Positions 1 to 12,000 of a DNA stretch of 64,000 bases are shown here, piece by piece (the first letter of the stretch is position 1; every line of letters starts with the position of its first letter). A program made the translations under genes and the position numbers. The notes under the pieces are model-generated. The model made no database searches. It was not told the origin of the DNA and saw only the letters and a program-made list of their open reading frames with translations. Location: contig CM069432.1 in assembly GCA_035610365.1 (NCBI GenBank), forward strand, positions 229,732,532 to 229,796,531. The letters are read 5' to 3'. Origin of the DNA: Aquatica leii. Taxonomy: Eukaryota; Arthropoda; Insecta; Coleoptera; Lampyridae.

Positions 1-757
1 TTTTTCTTAACAAGCCAACAGTATAAATTGGTAGCTCTATATTCATAATAACTCGAGGCATCTATGAAATTTGACTATAATCGTTGTTTTTATATAATAA
101 AAACTGGCGTGGTCACCACACGACTTTCCTATAAAGAATGATGTAAGAATGCCTACATATTTTTTTAAGGTTATGTTGTCATAAAACCACTTTGAAGTGA
201 TATGTATACGTTTGTATTGACTTCCTAGCATGCTATAATTTTTTTTAAATTTTTCTCCTCGATATTTCTTTCCCCTTTAGTAAATCAGAAAAAAATATTA
301 TTTTTAACCCTTCCCTTCAAGATATGGAATCTTTTTCTAAAAAAAATCGTCGCAGACAGGAATCAAAACTAGATTATATTCGTTTTAAATTATAAATAAA
401 ATACCTAATAAACTGTTAATTTTAGATTTTTTTTTAGTTGACATTGTTAGGAAGAATTATCTCTATAAAAAACTGTAAAAATAATTTGAATAATTTACAT
501 ACGTACAAAATTATATAAGAAAAACTGTGGCGAATACACTCATTTTCGGTTTCTTTATCAGACCCATCTTTTGAAAGAACCTAGAGAATATGAAAAGCCA
601 GCTCCATACCAAGTTTCGAGCTACTAGGACTTTTGGTTCGAGAGTTATCGTGGGTATATCGTTACACACAGACACCAAATTTTTTTGTCAAAAATACATT
701 TTTCTGATTCAGGACATCGCTATACTTTCCTTGTAGGAAAAAAATAATTACCATGCT
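1..757. other. gene-free AT-rich sequence
   Basis: No coding similarity is recognised on either strand. The stretch around 541-690 is less AT-rich and less simple than its surroundings and could be the end of an old repeat, but no termini or protein motif could be assigned. The short open frame on the minus strand near 43-231 shows no domain and is treated as chance. Confidence 0.6.
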
Positions 758-817
758 GGTCCTATAGGACCAACGTGGCGTGGCACAATGAAAATTATGA
801 CGCCACGCCGCTGGTCC
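758..817. repeat. GC-rich hairpin next to the piggyBac relic
   Basis: A perfect 14-bp palindrome (GGTCCTATAGGACC, 758-771) is followed by arms that pair again: 'ggaccaacgtggcgtggc' near 767 against 'gccacgccgctggtcc' ending near 817, with small bulges. It is far more GC-rich than its surroundings and lies just upstream of the piggyBac coding remnant. It may be the subterminal repeat of that element, but the matching right end was not found. Confidence 0.55.
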
Positions 818-979
818 TTTTTGGACGCATAGCCTAAGTGTTGTATTGTTGTCATTCTCATATTGAGCGCTGTTAATTTCTTGTTTGTTTTGACTTGTTA
901 CTGTGTTCTAAATACTGTAAAATATAGTTTGTGTGTTTTGTCATACTTGAATAAGTTTTTTCACCAAATAATTTACGCG

Positions 980-1770
980 ATCTGTCATCTGAATACGAAT
1001 GTTATAATTCAGATGCCGATCCAGCATATAATCAGTCTTCCTAGGACACGGGTACTGATACTAAACATAATGTATATTTGGATAATGTTTCCTGGCATTC
1101 CGAGGCTTCTAAGAAGATAAGTAACGCTTGTCGGACTACTAGAGCAACGGCGAACTGCAAATGATTTATTGTGCTGAATATAATACGCAACTCACAGAGG
1201 GCTATAAACTGTCCACATTAAGACCTATTATTTTCGAGAAATTACTCCTTACTTATAAAGCCCTGTATGAACCTGAAGAGTATCTGTGTATAGAGATGAG
1301 ACTTTGTTGCATACCGTCTTGAAGATTTTTACCCGAAAACAAAACTACACCCCTTCAAAATCGTCTTGAAGCTGACTGAAGGCGTTCTAAATACCGGTCG
1401 AACAATTGTAACGGTTACCTAGTACACCAACGTCGGCCTAGCTAAACAACTAATCAAGTCAGATACTCATTTAGAAGAAAAAAGATCAAATATTTGTACA
1501 GCAAAGTGAAGAAGGCCTCACATTTATAAATTGAAAAGATAACAATGATGTTTTTATGCTGTCAACTAAACATACTGACAAGATGGTTGAGGTAAGGACC
1601 ACGCACCAGAAGGATAAAGCTGAAAGCTAAAACCTGTTTGTAATTATAATAAGGCCAAGAGATCCGTTGATTTATCTAATAAGATGGGCGCTTATTCAAA
1701 CTTACCCAAAGTGGTATAAATCGCTTTTGAGTTACTTTTGACCACTTCTATGGTAAATACATATATATAT
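980..1770 (+). pseudogene. piggyBac transposase relic (copy 1)
   Basis: Broken remains of a piggyBac-type transposase, an RNase H-fold DDD enzyme that cuts and pastes DNA at TTAA sites. An acidic N-terminal patch ('NSDADPAY') is readable near 1005-1025. Between about 1430 and 1720 three collinear blocks match the catalytic core: 'VGLAKQLIKSDTHLEE' after a broken DNYYTN-like motif, 'STKHTDKMVEVRTTH', and 'SVDLSNKMGAYSNLPK', which corresponds to the (V)DxxDQM/K...Y motif containing the third catalytic Asp region. The blocks are separated by frameshifts and stops, and the middle third, including the usual DEAM motif, is not readable. No clear terminal repeats or flanking TTAA pair were found. 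It differs from the copy at 13.5 kb, so at least two piggyBac lineages have been here. The family call is solid; the exact ends are not. Confidence 0.75.
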
Positions 1771-3464
1771 TTAGTACAAACAAAAGTTGTAAAATACTTG
1801 GCGGCTACTAAAAATGAAGCCAAAATAATTTATAAACAAAATAAAGAGCAGTTCGGAAGGAATGAAGCAACAAATAAAGCAGGATAAGTAAAAACATGCT
1901 AAAAAACTTGCGATAGAGAACCCTCCTTTCTGTATTCCATGTTTCAATGGCCATGCAAAATCCTCAAGTGAAATTAGAAAGCTGTATATTTTTATATCTT
2001 TGTTCATTAGAAATAAATATGTTTTATTTTGATAAAAAACAGTAAACACAGTAACAATAAAAAAAGGGACCACTGCTATGAGTAACAAATCTGACTTTTA
2101 TTTTAAAAGTAATGTAGTGCCAACATTATATTTATATATTTTGTCAAAAAAGTATGTAATTTTACAAAAAGCAACATAAAAAATAATGTACGTTATTCTC
2201 GTGGAAAGTATCATAGCATAACTCACTCACATGCAACGCTCGGCTGTGCGGCCTAATGTCGCATTAAAGTTCGTTATGCTATTGCTTACTTTCGACTCTT
2301 ATTACGTAAATTACTATTGTATCACTAGGTATTCTGATTTAGTAGGCCGAGGTAGAACTGAGGCCTACAAAATGAGAATATTCGCAAAATACCGTTAGAA
2401 CGTCTGATACAGAAAATTGTTTGTGATGACCATAGTATAAAATTAAAAGAAATTCAAAATTCAATTGTTTTTTAAATTAATTTGAAAATTACATAATATT
2501 ATTACAATTTAACTTATATGAAAATAAAACTACGTATTGTTGGTTTTAGCAATTGCAAGATATAAGCAAATTTGTTATATTTGTTTAAAAAAATTTGGTT
2601 AGCGTTATTCGAAACAATAACACAGATAATAGTGTAGGTTAATAATTGACAGATGACATTTAATTAATTAATGATTATTAGTCCCAAATGTTAGTTATAA
2701 AATTCTACTACACTTTACCGGCCTAAAAATGACGTTTTCCGTGATGAAAAGAAAAGCAAAATCTAGCTGCCTCAATTTTTTATTAATCCAAAAATTGCAT
2801 TTGCTGTAAGACAAAATTATATTATTGTGTATGCAATATTACTGATCTGAATGATGAAAAATTAAAGCTGGGGCCTATAACGTTCTTGAAAGAACCAAAC
2901 AACAAAATTTTTTTACTCCCAAGAAATAGTTGAAGGCTATGATACAGTTAGTATAGCTTGAAGAAGAGAATAATTGACCAATATACTTACGGAGAAAATG
3001 CGATGTGACCAAAGCTTAATTCTCAGAACTATTTTACCAAATCTAAAACAGAAAGTTTATACGAAAATTTTACAACATACGGAAATATTTCAGAACTGAC
3101 TGTGGTTAAACTCGTTAGACAAAATGTGAAAATGTGGTGTTTTTTAACATTCATTGTAAATAGTTAATGAAACAATAAAATTTTCTTATTTAAAATCCTT
3201 TTGTTGTTCCTTTTGGTAATAGAACTGTTTGAACTTCATTATGACCCTAAGACCATAATGACAGTGACAACGATGTCATTATGACGTTCCAGCAGATACA
3301 AATTATTATTCGTTTAATACTTCTGCCAACTGGTAGTAGGTCATTCATTTACCTTGTAAAAACGTTTGTAAATCAAATCAAATTAATGTAATCGTTTCAT
3401 AAAAAAAAAAAATTTTTTCTATTCAGATATCGCATAAATTCAATGAATAAATAAATAAATTCAT
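1771..3464. other. gene-free stretch with one small perfect hairpin
   Basis: Mostly featureless AT-rich DNA. The minus-strand open frame around 1771-2088 is hydrophobic and phenylalanine-rich, which fits chance translation of T-rich DNA, and its left edge abuts the piggyBac relic. The only ordered signal is a perfect 10-bp inverted repeat at 3254-3283 (CATAATGACA, 10-nt loop). Confidence 0.6.
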
Positions 3465-3605
3465 AAATGTGCGTAACTAGACATCTGCGGTAGGGAGGGC
3501 CTAGGTCCCATTGTTCATAAGAAAATATTATTTCAGTTAATTTTTCTTGAGATAGAGACTGGATATGTCCCACCCAGACCTACCTGTGGTTACGCCAGTG
3601 CTGTG
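3465..3605. repeat. short inverted-repeat element, MITE-like
   Basis: The left end 'gcgtaactagacatctgcgg...' and the reverse complement of the right end 'gcgtaaccacaggtaggtctgg...' share a GCGTAAC start and G-rich subterminal sequence, in inverted orientation about 140 bp apart. The right end reads CACTGGCGTAACC on the minus strand, resembling a hAT-type terminus. The match is imperfect and no target duplication is visible, so this is a weak call. Confidence 0.3.
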
Positions 3606-6600
3606 CGGATAGATACATAACTCTGTTAGTATTGAACAAAAAAATAGAAGAATCTTCGCAGTAGCATAAAATACCAAGAACCATTACTGCAATGAAAAAT
3701 ACACCACGAAATTTTTCAAAAAATCTGTTTTTGAAAATGTTAACATATTTAAGTCCACGATTTCTTAAATTCAATACGTTTGTCAAGCCCGTAGCCCAAA
3801 AAAGCTTTTTATAATTTTATGTTGCATATTTCAAAATTTCTTGCGTACATTTTAGTGACTAGTTTTTATTCGGCAGTTTTTTCGCATATCTGCCGTCTAA
3901 ATGTTAAATTTATTTGTTCGCCTATACAGTGTTTTCTCATTTCTGAATGTTTTCTGAACTATCCCGTGTTGATCACGAAACTATTATCTGCATTGTGTGC
4001 TGTTTTTTTACAGCCATTTTTGAGTAGTTCCTGTATTAACTTGAAGGTTTAATTACCGCTCTTACAAAGACGGTTTACTATTCTCAGTTAAGACTTCCTT
4101 CTTCGTGGTTAAGATTTTTAGCTTCTCATTGCTATTGCTCGTTCCATTTTCTAGTTTTAGTTAACTTTTCTCAACATAATATAAACGGCATTTTTTTCGC
4201 TATATCGAAAATAGATAACTATCTAAGCAAATGTAAATATTTGTTTCAAATAAATTATACATTAATTTTCACTTGTTCAAATATTGTAAATATTTAGAAA
4301 ACAAAATTATTTTAGATAAAATTATGTAAAATAAGCACAAACGAGAAGTAGCTTTAATAAATAAGAAAGATTAGAAGACAACATGATAATAATCCTTAAC
4401 GTTCAAAACTCACGAGATGGCTGCAATTTTAATTAGAACGTGAAGTAAGCGAGTATATTAATTCTGCGACCAACTGATGTCAACACAAATCAATTTTATG
4501 GGCCATTGGGAAGAAAATAAGACCTAGAGAGTTCAAAATCGAGAACAAGAATTGTTTTTATTATACATCATTGATTTTTCTCCTCCATCGTTACTTTTAA
4601 AAATAATACTAACCAATATTGATATTATTATTTGCATGTACACAATAATCGAGTTTATCAGCGAATAACCTTGTCCGAGTGGAGCCTGTACGTATATAAG
4701 CACTTAAAAGATAAGAAAATGTCAATCATTTTATAGGCGCCAATTTCTTTACTTCACTTTGATTTCTGGAAAAACGCAATCAAATGTAAATAGTACTTAA
4801 AATCATAATATAAAGCAATTTCGTACAAAATTAAACACAAGTCCGATAATGTAAAAATGATTAGATTCTAGGATAAAAATGAATGCAGAGCGTAGTGTTA
4901 TTTTAATATATAAATGGAATCCTTAGAAACAAATTGGGAACAATTTTCAAATCCCCAGAGAAAAACATAACCTGATGTTAGCAGGTAGATACAATGAAAT
5001 TCCAAAAAATCTACTCAAGCTCTTTAATAAATATCTATTCTGTGCCTAGTGGGTTTTCCGGTACGTTTAGTAACAAAGAGTATTTGATGCAAACGTTCAC
5101 GTCACAGAACTATTCGACTTTAGTTTTTAATAGCAAATTGAAAATTAGCTTATTAAAAGTTGGCTTTTTTCAAAAAAATTGCTTGCTAACCAACCTTGTA
5201 GAGATCAAAGTGAAAGTCAAACGTACATATTTACAAGTTTCCTTGCTCTTATGTACTTTTCCCTCTTTAGTTTAAGTTATAAGGGTTATTTACATTCTAA
5301 GCCTAGGGCTCCATTTTGTTTAACAAATGCACACATATATTTATAAAAGCTAATGAAGTCCGTCAGTAATTCAAAACTGCTGTACATTAGAAACACAAAT
5401 AGAAGATTGCAACTAACTAAAGCGCTCATTATCTAAATTGCTTTCTTAAAAGATGCAACGCCATTTTCCTAATAGTTTCGTGGAAGTAAATTGTTAAATG
5501 TGTCTTACAATTAAATTTAAAAGTCGCGTTAATATATTGTATGTACATCGAAGAACTTGACGTTAATTTCGGTTGTAAGTGAATTGGAAGTTGTTTATCC
5601 GATTTTCTAAATATTTATATCTACAACTGGGTAGCGACTTTTCACTTGTGAAAATACATTATCAGATTAGAAATTTAAAGACTATCATTTTAGTTTATGG
5701 AAGTTGGCGTAAATATTGGTTTCGAAATAAGAACAAGTTGAGATAATTTCAAAGAACATATGTAAATACAATAACGTACACAGCATATAGAAAAAAATTA
5801 CTTACTGTTTTGACATTTTCGTATCTGGTGTGAAAATTCCAACAGAACGTCTTGATATTTTAAATATACAATTAGAAAGTGTATACCCCGTTATTTCAAA
5901 AATCATAAACACAAACTTAGTATGACGTGTTTAGTTCAAGTTGACATAAAAATTTTCAGTCAACGTTTGACGTAAAAAAATTAAGCTGTCATTACACAAA
6001 ATAAAATTAAACAGAAATGAAACTGTTAAAAAATTTAATAATAACAAATTGTTAAGTACGAATAGTTTTTTAACTACCTTGTTTATAGTATGGTTACAGA
6101 AACTAGTATTTTTTAAAATGATTTTTACATGTAATAGAACGATTGTGAATTTCGTTAAAGCATATGTGCTACAAATTACAAAGTTTCTTTATTTAAGAAC
6201 CTACCACTACAAATTACATCTGTTGCAGAATTTTCATGAGCATACCGTTACAAATTACCACTGTACTTCGTCTTTTTGTCCTCTAAAATAGTATTAGTAC
6301 ACCTATTAATAACTAACTTAATATTGTTCTTTCAAATAAATACAGAAATTAGTTAACTTTTATTGATAGGTAATTAAGTAAAACATATGTACACATTCCA
6401 GAAGCAAAATTTAATTTTATAAAATAATATTTCGTCCTGCAAAAAAACCATACTACTTACTATGACTACATTAACCCCACCGTTCTTTTAAAAGGATACT
6501 GTACAGTAACCTGTGTACAAGTTAAGTTATACAAATTACGTTTACTAAAACTATATGCCAGCACTACACTACAACTCTAGAGGCATCATAGAAGCTATTT

Positions 6601-6859
6601 TGTTTGTTTTTGTGAACTGTTTTCAATAGTAATTGTAAATTGAAAGTGTTTATTGTAAGTGACATAACCAAAAATGTCTAGGTAAGTTAATTACAACAAT
6701 TAAAAATTGTTCAACGATTCCACGTGATTTCAGCCACCCATCCGAAAGTTAGGTCTTAAATGTTGCTGATGTTTCGTCAAATTGATGGGTTCCATAAAAA
6801 ATATAATTTGACCAAAAATCCTATAGATTAAATATTTGTTGTATATTTGCTCGTTTTTT
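3606..6859. other. gene-free AT-rich sequence
   Basis: No protein similarity recognised. Scattered short open frames (for example 3819-4052, 4994-5275, 6049-6291 on plus) have compositions expected by chance. The decamer 'tacaaattac' recurs four times between about 6165 and 6540, which is probably drift in low-complexity DNA. Around 6471 a sequence 'ttaaccccaccgttctttt' might be a transposon end belonging to the relic that follows. Confidence 0.55.
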
Positions 6860-7640
6860 GTAGATTTCTTTTATCCTGAATAAAAAATGTCTATTTCTTC
6901 GGCAAAAATTGACCGAATTTAGTGTTTTTGGAATCATTGGAAAGGTAATGAAAAGCCGCCCGAATTTTTTGATTATATTTTTTCTAGAGTGTGCAGAACA
7001 ATACCTTTAAAATAAGCTCCATTTGAAAGTGGGATCTCGATACACACCGAGGTTATAATCATTTATGTAAGAACGATTTTCAAGTTAGTTTTATTTAAAT
7101 AGCCAATGCGATGGCAAAAGAAACATGATCGGATTATTATATACGAGACTCTTATCGCTTTTGTTGCATTTCTTTTAAACGCCCGTAAGATTCCATCGCA
7201 AGATCCTTTGCCATGTAATGCAGCAAAAAAAAATGCCATTAGACCTCAAAACTAAGGGTTGCTTTGTACTGGCACAAATTAATAGAATTTTGTTTTGTTA
7301 TTGTACTGAGAACCTGCTCCAGCAGAATAGGAAATTCGGGTGATGCTTTGAAATCGTTTCCTCAAGTAATCAAATAAATAAGGAGGCTTTGATGCTGTAA
7401 ATCGCGGTTGGCGTCTCTGAAGTAAACAACAAATGGATGAATGTGCACTAGACCAATGCCATCCTTGAACGACATCCTGTAGAAAATTTCGTTTTTTGAA
7501 ATTTACATAATATTTATAAATCTTGAACGTACTTTAATAACAAACTTATAATTTTCAGCGATATCGGATATGACGATAAATTCACTTTGCGTCGGTGTTT
7601 CTTTTCGTTTATTCAGATATTCACTGGGGCGGCTGGTACA
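6860..7640 (-). pseudogene. relic of the AENY/YDxxW arthropod transposase-like family (central part)
   Basis: Minus-strand remnant of an uncharacterised repetitive arthropod protein family. Reading from 7640 downwards: 'SEFIVISDIAENYKFVIK', where the family has a conserved (C/S)DFAENY motif; then a 'GWHWSSAHSSIH'-like block; then 'GSQYNNKT' (family SDGAxxQYKN); then 'AALHGKGSCDGILRAFKR' (family ATSHGKGPCDGxGGxxKR); and a weakly conserved tail towards 6900. The order matches the family, but frameshifts separate the blocks. The invariant acidic residues in DFAEN, SDGA and CDG make a DDE-type nuclease plausible; that is my inference. Other pieces of the family lie at 11.6, 12.8 and 34.2 kb. The 5' side is cut where hAT-like terminal sequence begins near 7624. 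Confidence 0.65.
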
Positions 7641-7685
7641 TAAGGGCTCTAGGGCGCGAGCCCCCCAGGCGTTTATTAAAACAAA
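7624..7685 (+). mobile_element. hAT-type terminal sequence
   Basis: 'cactggggcggctggtacat' followed by 'aagggctctagggcgcgag' resembles the CAGTGGCGGCTGGTACAT-type end of a hAT family common in insects. The same CAGTGGCGGCTGGT start opens the complete hAT element at 17500. It interrupts the AENY-family relic on its left. No matching inverted end was seen downstream, so only one terminus, slightly degenerate, is claimed. Confidence 0.4.
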
Positions 7686-7737
7686 AAAACTGTACAAACT
7701 ATTCAAACATGTAACGTGTAAACTCGTAAATGGGCAT

Positions 7738-9230
7738 TAATTCGCCTGATGGTTAGGCAACCTTGCCTTTAACCGTGTGAGATGTCTGACCTCGAACTAT
7801 ATTCTTCGATTTATGCACGTAGAGGACGCGCGAGAGTAGGTGGCCATCTACGGATTTCCGTTTATTTGGTGGTAGGCGTTTGTAATGGATGTGGTGAAGA
7901 CGGATTGGTAAGAAAATGAGGTTTTCTTTCATCGATCATCATCTAACGTAACGACGTTTTATTTTAGAAATTCATAATAAATCCGCTCGGATGTCGCATT
8001 CGTAGAAAAAATATCTACATATTTCTAACCAAAGTCATAGAGTAGGTTAGCATTCGCACGTGGTTGATGGTGGAGACGTACCAACTAATGTTCGCTGTTT
8101 TAGCTTTCTTTCTGGGGTTGTTTTCTGTTTGGCTTCTTACCAACTGCCGGAGTCGTTAACTGTAGTTACGAAGTAACGGAAGCACAGCGGTGTCAGGAAT
8201 CTAAGTCGACTGATGGCGCTTTCTCGTATCTAGGGGAGTGTGCCGAGGATTAATAACGAGGTGCAACCTGGTGAATGGGTCATTCCATAAAAAATTCTGG
8301 CCTAAAAAGGTATTTATGCGTAGCTCTAATGTATAACGCCTAAAACCGGGGAAACCGCGCGACCTCGACCCACATTCGTCCACGCGCTTCGGGGTCTCGA
8401 CTTCTGCTCGCGCTCAACTTCGGATACAAAAGTTGTGCAAATAACGCTACAGTTAAGTGTAATGGAGTAAGAACGGACTTCGTAGTTGTGTGTACTTCCT
8501 TCCTAAACAATTGTCTTTTGTTAATACGATACGCCTATTTAATCTATTTATTTGCGTGTTTAATTGCTATTAATAAAATAAAAGAAATTTCAATCTGTAA
8601 TGTGTGGGAATTTGTATTTAGTAGAGATTTGGGAGCTCGAAACGAATTGTTCTGTCGTAACCTGAATAATTGACGAATTTTATACCGGTCGTGAACTTGA
8701 CGTCAAGGACCCCGGGCGGTGTTGTTTTTTAATTTTCACTTGCGGTCACGGGTGTACTTGCTACCGTTTATTGTAGTTGCGACAGCGTAATTTAATTTTA
8801 GCATAATCTTTTGCTTCCAGAGTCTATTTTAGACCTGCGTTAACATTGTGATTTAATTGTTATGCAATTTATATATATGTAATTTATACCAGTTCCGTAA
8901 CCGTCGAGTTGTCTTTTTCCTTTAATGAATTTCTCTTAATAGATATATACATAATAAATAATTATTGTTAATTCTGGGTATCTTTCTTTTGGTGGACCTC
9001 GGGTCTAAGATCTCCTTTTCTCCTGCCTAGACTTACTACGTTCGACTAAATTTCGAGAAGAGGTGGCGCACTCAGGCATTTCGCTTACCAAAGAATATTC
9101 TTTTCACTTCGATTTTCTTTTACCCGACGACCATCTGCGGTGAGGCTAGCCGAAAGGTAACCGTGACATCTGAGTAATTTATTTATTTTTTTTTTTTCTT
9201 TTTCTCCACCTCCCCCATTGGAACGTAACA
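7738..9230. other. GC-richer non-coding segment
   Basis: About 1.5 kb with visibly more G+C and CpG than the flanks, for example around 8340-8430 and 8690-8790. Near 7740 'cgcctgatggttaggcaacc' resembles motifs at the ends of insect CR1/RTE-type repeats, but the similarity is short. No long open frame and no direct repeat of LTR size was found. Possible readings are an old LTR or SINE mosaic, or a promoter and 5' UTR of a gene whose coding part is outside the window. No function is assigned. Confidence 0.4.
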
Positions 9231-9593
9231 AATATTTATAAAATATAAATATACACTTTTTATTACTCTAAAACATTAATTTAATATGGTCGTCATTCAA
9301 AGCAACGTATTTCATATACAGTTTTAACATGTGAAAAGGTTCTCGCGTTTGTAGCTCGCGATGGTTTCAATTCAGTAATCATGAAGCGGCCGGACAGAGT
9401 TGCACGACGTATTGTAACTGAAACGGTATATTTGTCGTACGTAATTTTCAAAGGTTGTCGTTGAAGGTTCAAATAATATCTCACAGAAAGCTATAAAAAT
9501 ACCGCATTACATTTTATAAGAAAACAATAAAATGAAGTTGATCATAACATATCCGTTGAATCATACTAGATGATACTAGTATTTTTGAACGTC

Positions 9594-10232
9594 TACAGGG
9601 TGTATCTGATTAACGGGTGCTTATTTTAGCAGATGAAATTAGAGCATAAATAAAAGCAAAAAATGACAAACTAAAAGTTCCATTAAAACATTTAAATAAA
9701 ATCAAAATTTTTAGCAAAATAAATCGTAAATTGCGGCCTGTTACATTAATTAAGTCTCTTAAGATTGTTGACACTACAAATAAAAATAAACTATTCTAGG
9801 AAGTGCAAATTTTGCCACGGTAATTTGCTGACAATAAAGATTAAAGTGAATACAACATAATGTTATCGGATAAAATTGCTATTTTGCACATTCTTTTCAA
9901 GTTCATTAGAATCTGTACACAAGTAAATTTTGTTAAGCTAAGTCAGTAATGCTAAGAAATAAACATTAGTATCTGTTTTAATAATTTTATTTACAATTTA
10001 TTTTGTAGATGGAAAATTAAAGAAATCGGACTTTACAGCACTTACTTAACATCTACCGCATAATTACAATGAACAGTCAATTTCCATTTGTTTAGATAGT
10101 CAGGACCGGCCTGAAAACTTTAATTGCAAATATCTCAAAACTAGACTAAACTTTAGACTAAATCTTTTTTATTTTTTTATTTAACATGACAAAAAACTAC
10201 TCCTTAAGTTTGTAGTCGTATTTCACCCTGTA
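9594..10232 (+). repeat. dispersed repeat, copy A (TACAGGGTGT...CACCCTGTA)
   Basis: Starts with 'tacagggtgtatctgattaa' and ends with 'tttcaccctgtaat', giving short inverted termini. Its left 300 bp match 27173-27545 and its right 270 bp match 43640-43902. This defines a repeat with at least three members in the window. The body is AT-rich and non-coding, so it is probably a non-autonomous element. Confidence 0.6.
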
Positions 10233-10925
10233 ATATTATTTTACGTTTATTGTTAATCAGCAATGAGTGTCAGAAAAAATTGTCATTTAGTAGCTTTATT
10301 AATATCAATTCTCAATTCAGACAAAACAAAAATCAGTGGTTTACGATTGAAAGTAGGACATTAAAAAAAATAGCAATTACTATTGCTTTATTGGCAAAAA
10401 GGAAAATTTTTTAACTATTCAGAAAAAAATTAAAAATGTTTTTTTCCGATCTTTAATAGGATTGCTATTTGTAAAATCAAAAAACCGGAACAAATAGGTT
10501 TCATACCCAAAATTTTCATACTGCAAACCGGGACAATTTTTTTAAATTTATTATAATGTAAATTCAATTGTCGCAAATTGAAATGTTTTGTTTCCCATGT
10601 TTATTGTTTTATTCCGAATTCCGATGGAACCGATAAAACTTAGAATGTAGGTACAAACTTGAAACATTTAAATGAAAAAACGAAGTTTCTGCACGCTATA
10701 TACATTGTTCGACGGAGTTTATTTGTTAACTCCAAAACATTTTGGTAGTTACTTACATGTTTCTGAGATGAAAATGTCTGCAAATTGTTTTATGGTTTTC
10801 AAAGTAGATCTTCCTGAATTGATGTAGAATATGAATATTTAATTTAAAACATTTTTAAATACTTAAAGAGAAGCAACAGTTAATTTTGGTATTCTAATAT
10901 ATATTTACCGTTCTAAAGTATCCAT

Positions 10926-11501
10926 TGTTTGTAAGATATATCGTCGATTTCGCTATTTGCTATTACTTTAACCAGGCATTGCATTGCTCCAATGCATCAA
11001 TTCTAGGGCATTGCTCCCATTCTATTAAACTATTGAAACGTTCGAGAAATTATTTGCAAATGCAAGAGCCTTCTAGAAGCTGTTATCCATCTTCTAGAAG
11101 ATATACCGAAAAATAGGGAACGCTCGAGAAGGATTTCTGTATGTGTATATATACCGACGAGACAGATCGTAGGTCAGTTATTGCTGGAATGCGAATACAG
11201 CAATGTTAACAAAATTATTAAAGTGGAAATAAATCGTTAGCACCCGTGTGTCTAGATAAATATACCGAGAATAATCGTGTACGTGATTTTTAGTGTAAAC
11301 AAGTGTGAAGCTACCCGCGGGAGTTATCTTATCTTAAGTGATAGTATTATACGGTTATACATAAATTAGTGTAAGTGTTTTCATTAAATATTATTAGATT
11401 TCGTTAGTTCGGTTAATTTAAAAGTGTACATATTTCTATAATAAGTAAACATCATTTTTAATAGTTTAAATAAATTAGTTTTTAATAATAAATTCGTAAC
11501 A
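10926..11501 (+). mobile_element. candidate solo LTR
   Basis: A 576-bp segment that starts TGTTTG and ends TAACA, consistent with TG...CA ends. It is bordered by CCAT on the left and CTAT on the right, a possible 4-bp target duplication with one mismatch. Inside are a TATA-like run (about 11146), an initiator-like GGTCAGTT context (about 11172) and AATAAA polyadenylation signals (about 11228). This matches the U3-R-U5 layout of insect Ty3/gypsy LTRs. No gag or pol lies on either side and no second copy is in the window, hence 'solo'. The boundaries are inferred. Confidence 0.5.
11041..11099. promoter_or_regulatory. heat-shock-element-like motifs in the candidate LTR
   Basis: TTCGAGAA (11041-11048), TTCTAGAA (11071-11078) and TTCTAGAA (11092-11099) all fit the TTCnnGAA half of the heat-shock-factor site. 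They lie 50-100 bp upstream of the TATA-like run. Density and position fit a U3 enhancer, but the motif is short and no binding data exist here. Confidence 0.4.
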
Positions 11502-11555
11502 CTATATTCATCACACACCTAATTTTTATGAAAAGATCTGAATATGATTGAATAT

Positions 11556-12000
11556 TCACTTCATTGCTTGAAAAACGAATATAACATTTTGATGATATTG
11601 GCATGTGTACCCATATTGTGAAAGACTGAAATATATTCTTTGGGTCTCAATGTAGCAAGCGTCGAAAATCCAAATTTTTAAACCAATATTCTCCGATGTG
11701 AATAAAGCATATGCTTCCTCTAGATTTATCATAATTAATCGACGTTGCTTTTGCACTTTTACATGATTTTCGTCGATGGTGGCATAATATATTTTTCCTG
11801 CGTAAATACGGCTGAAGTCATCGGTCAAAAAGAAATTTTGGACACGCTGGTTTTTATCCTGGCTGATATAGTTTGTAGCGACGCGCTTTTGCGGCTCAGA
11901 TAATATACCGTTTTTACCACTAGTTTATTTGTGAGTTGCCCTAAATGCCTAGCTGTATTAAACTCTTGTGAGAACTTGCGAATAAAAATCAGGTCGATGG
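11556..12000 (-). pseudogene. relic of the AENY/YDxxW arthropod family (N-terminal part)
   Basis: Minus strand. The readable blocks in order are a degenerate 'SARIKTSVQNFFLTDDFSRI' region (family: xxVxxFYxxDDxSRMMPGxKD), then 'VQKQRRLIMINLEEAY' and a broken copy of the family's GFSKFAxLRP-like segment, ending in 'CQYHQNVIF' (family CTHHQNVKLM). The first long frame covers 11556-11828; an upstream frame continues to about 12000. These blocks sit N-terminal to those preserved at 6.9-7.6 kb, so the two relics are complementary pieces of one family. Function is unknown; an integral DNA-transposon protein is my inference. Confidence 0.65.

Noticed and set aside
1771..2088. Minus-strand 105-codon hydrophobic frame, a possible membrane protein.
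   Set aside because: Phe/Leu/Ile-rich translation expected from the reverse of A-rich DNA, adjoining the piggyBac relic; no family match or conserved polar residues.
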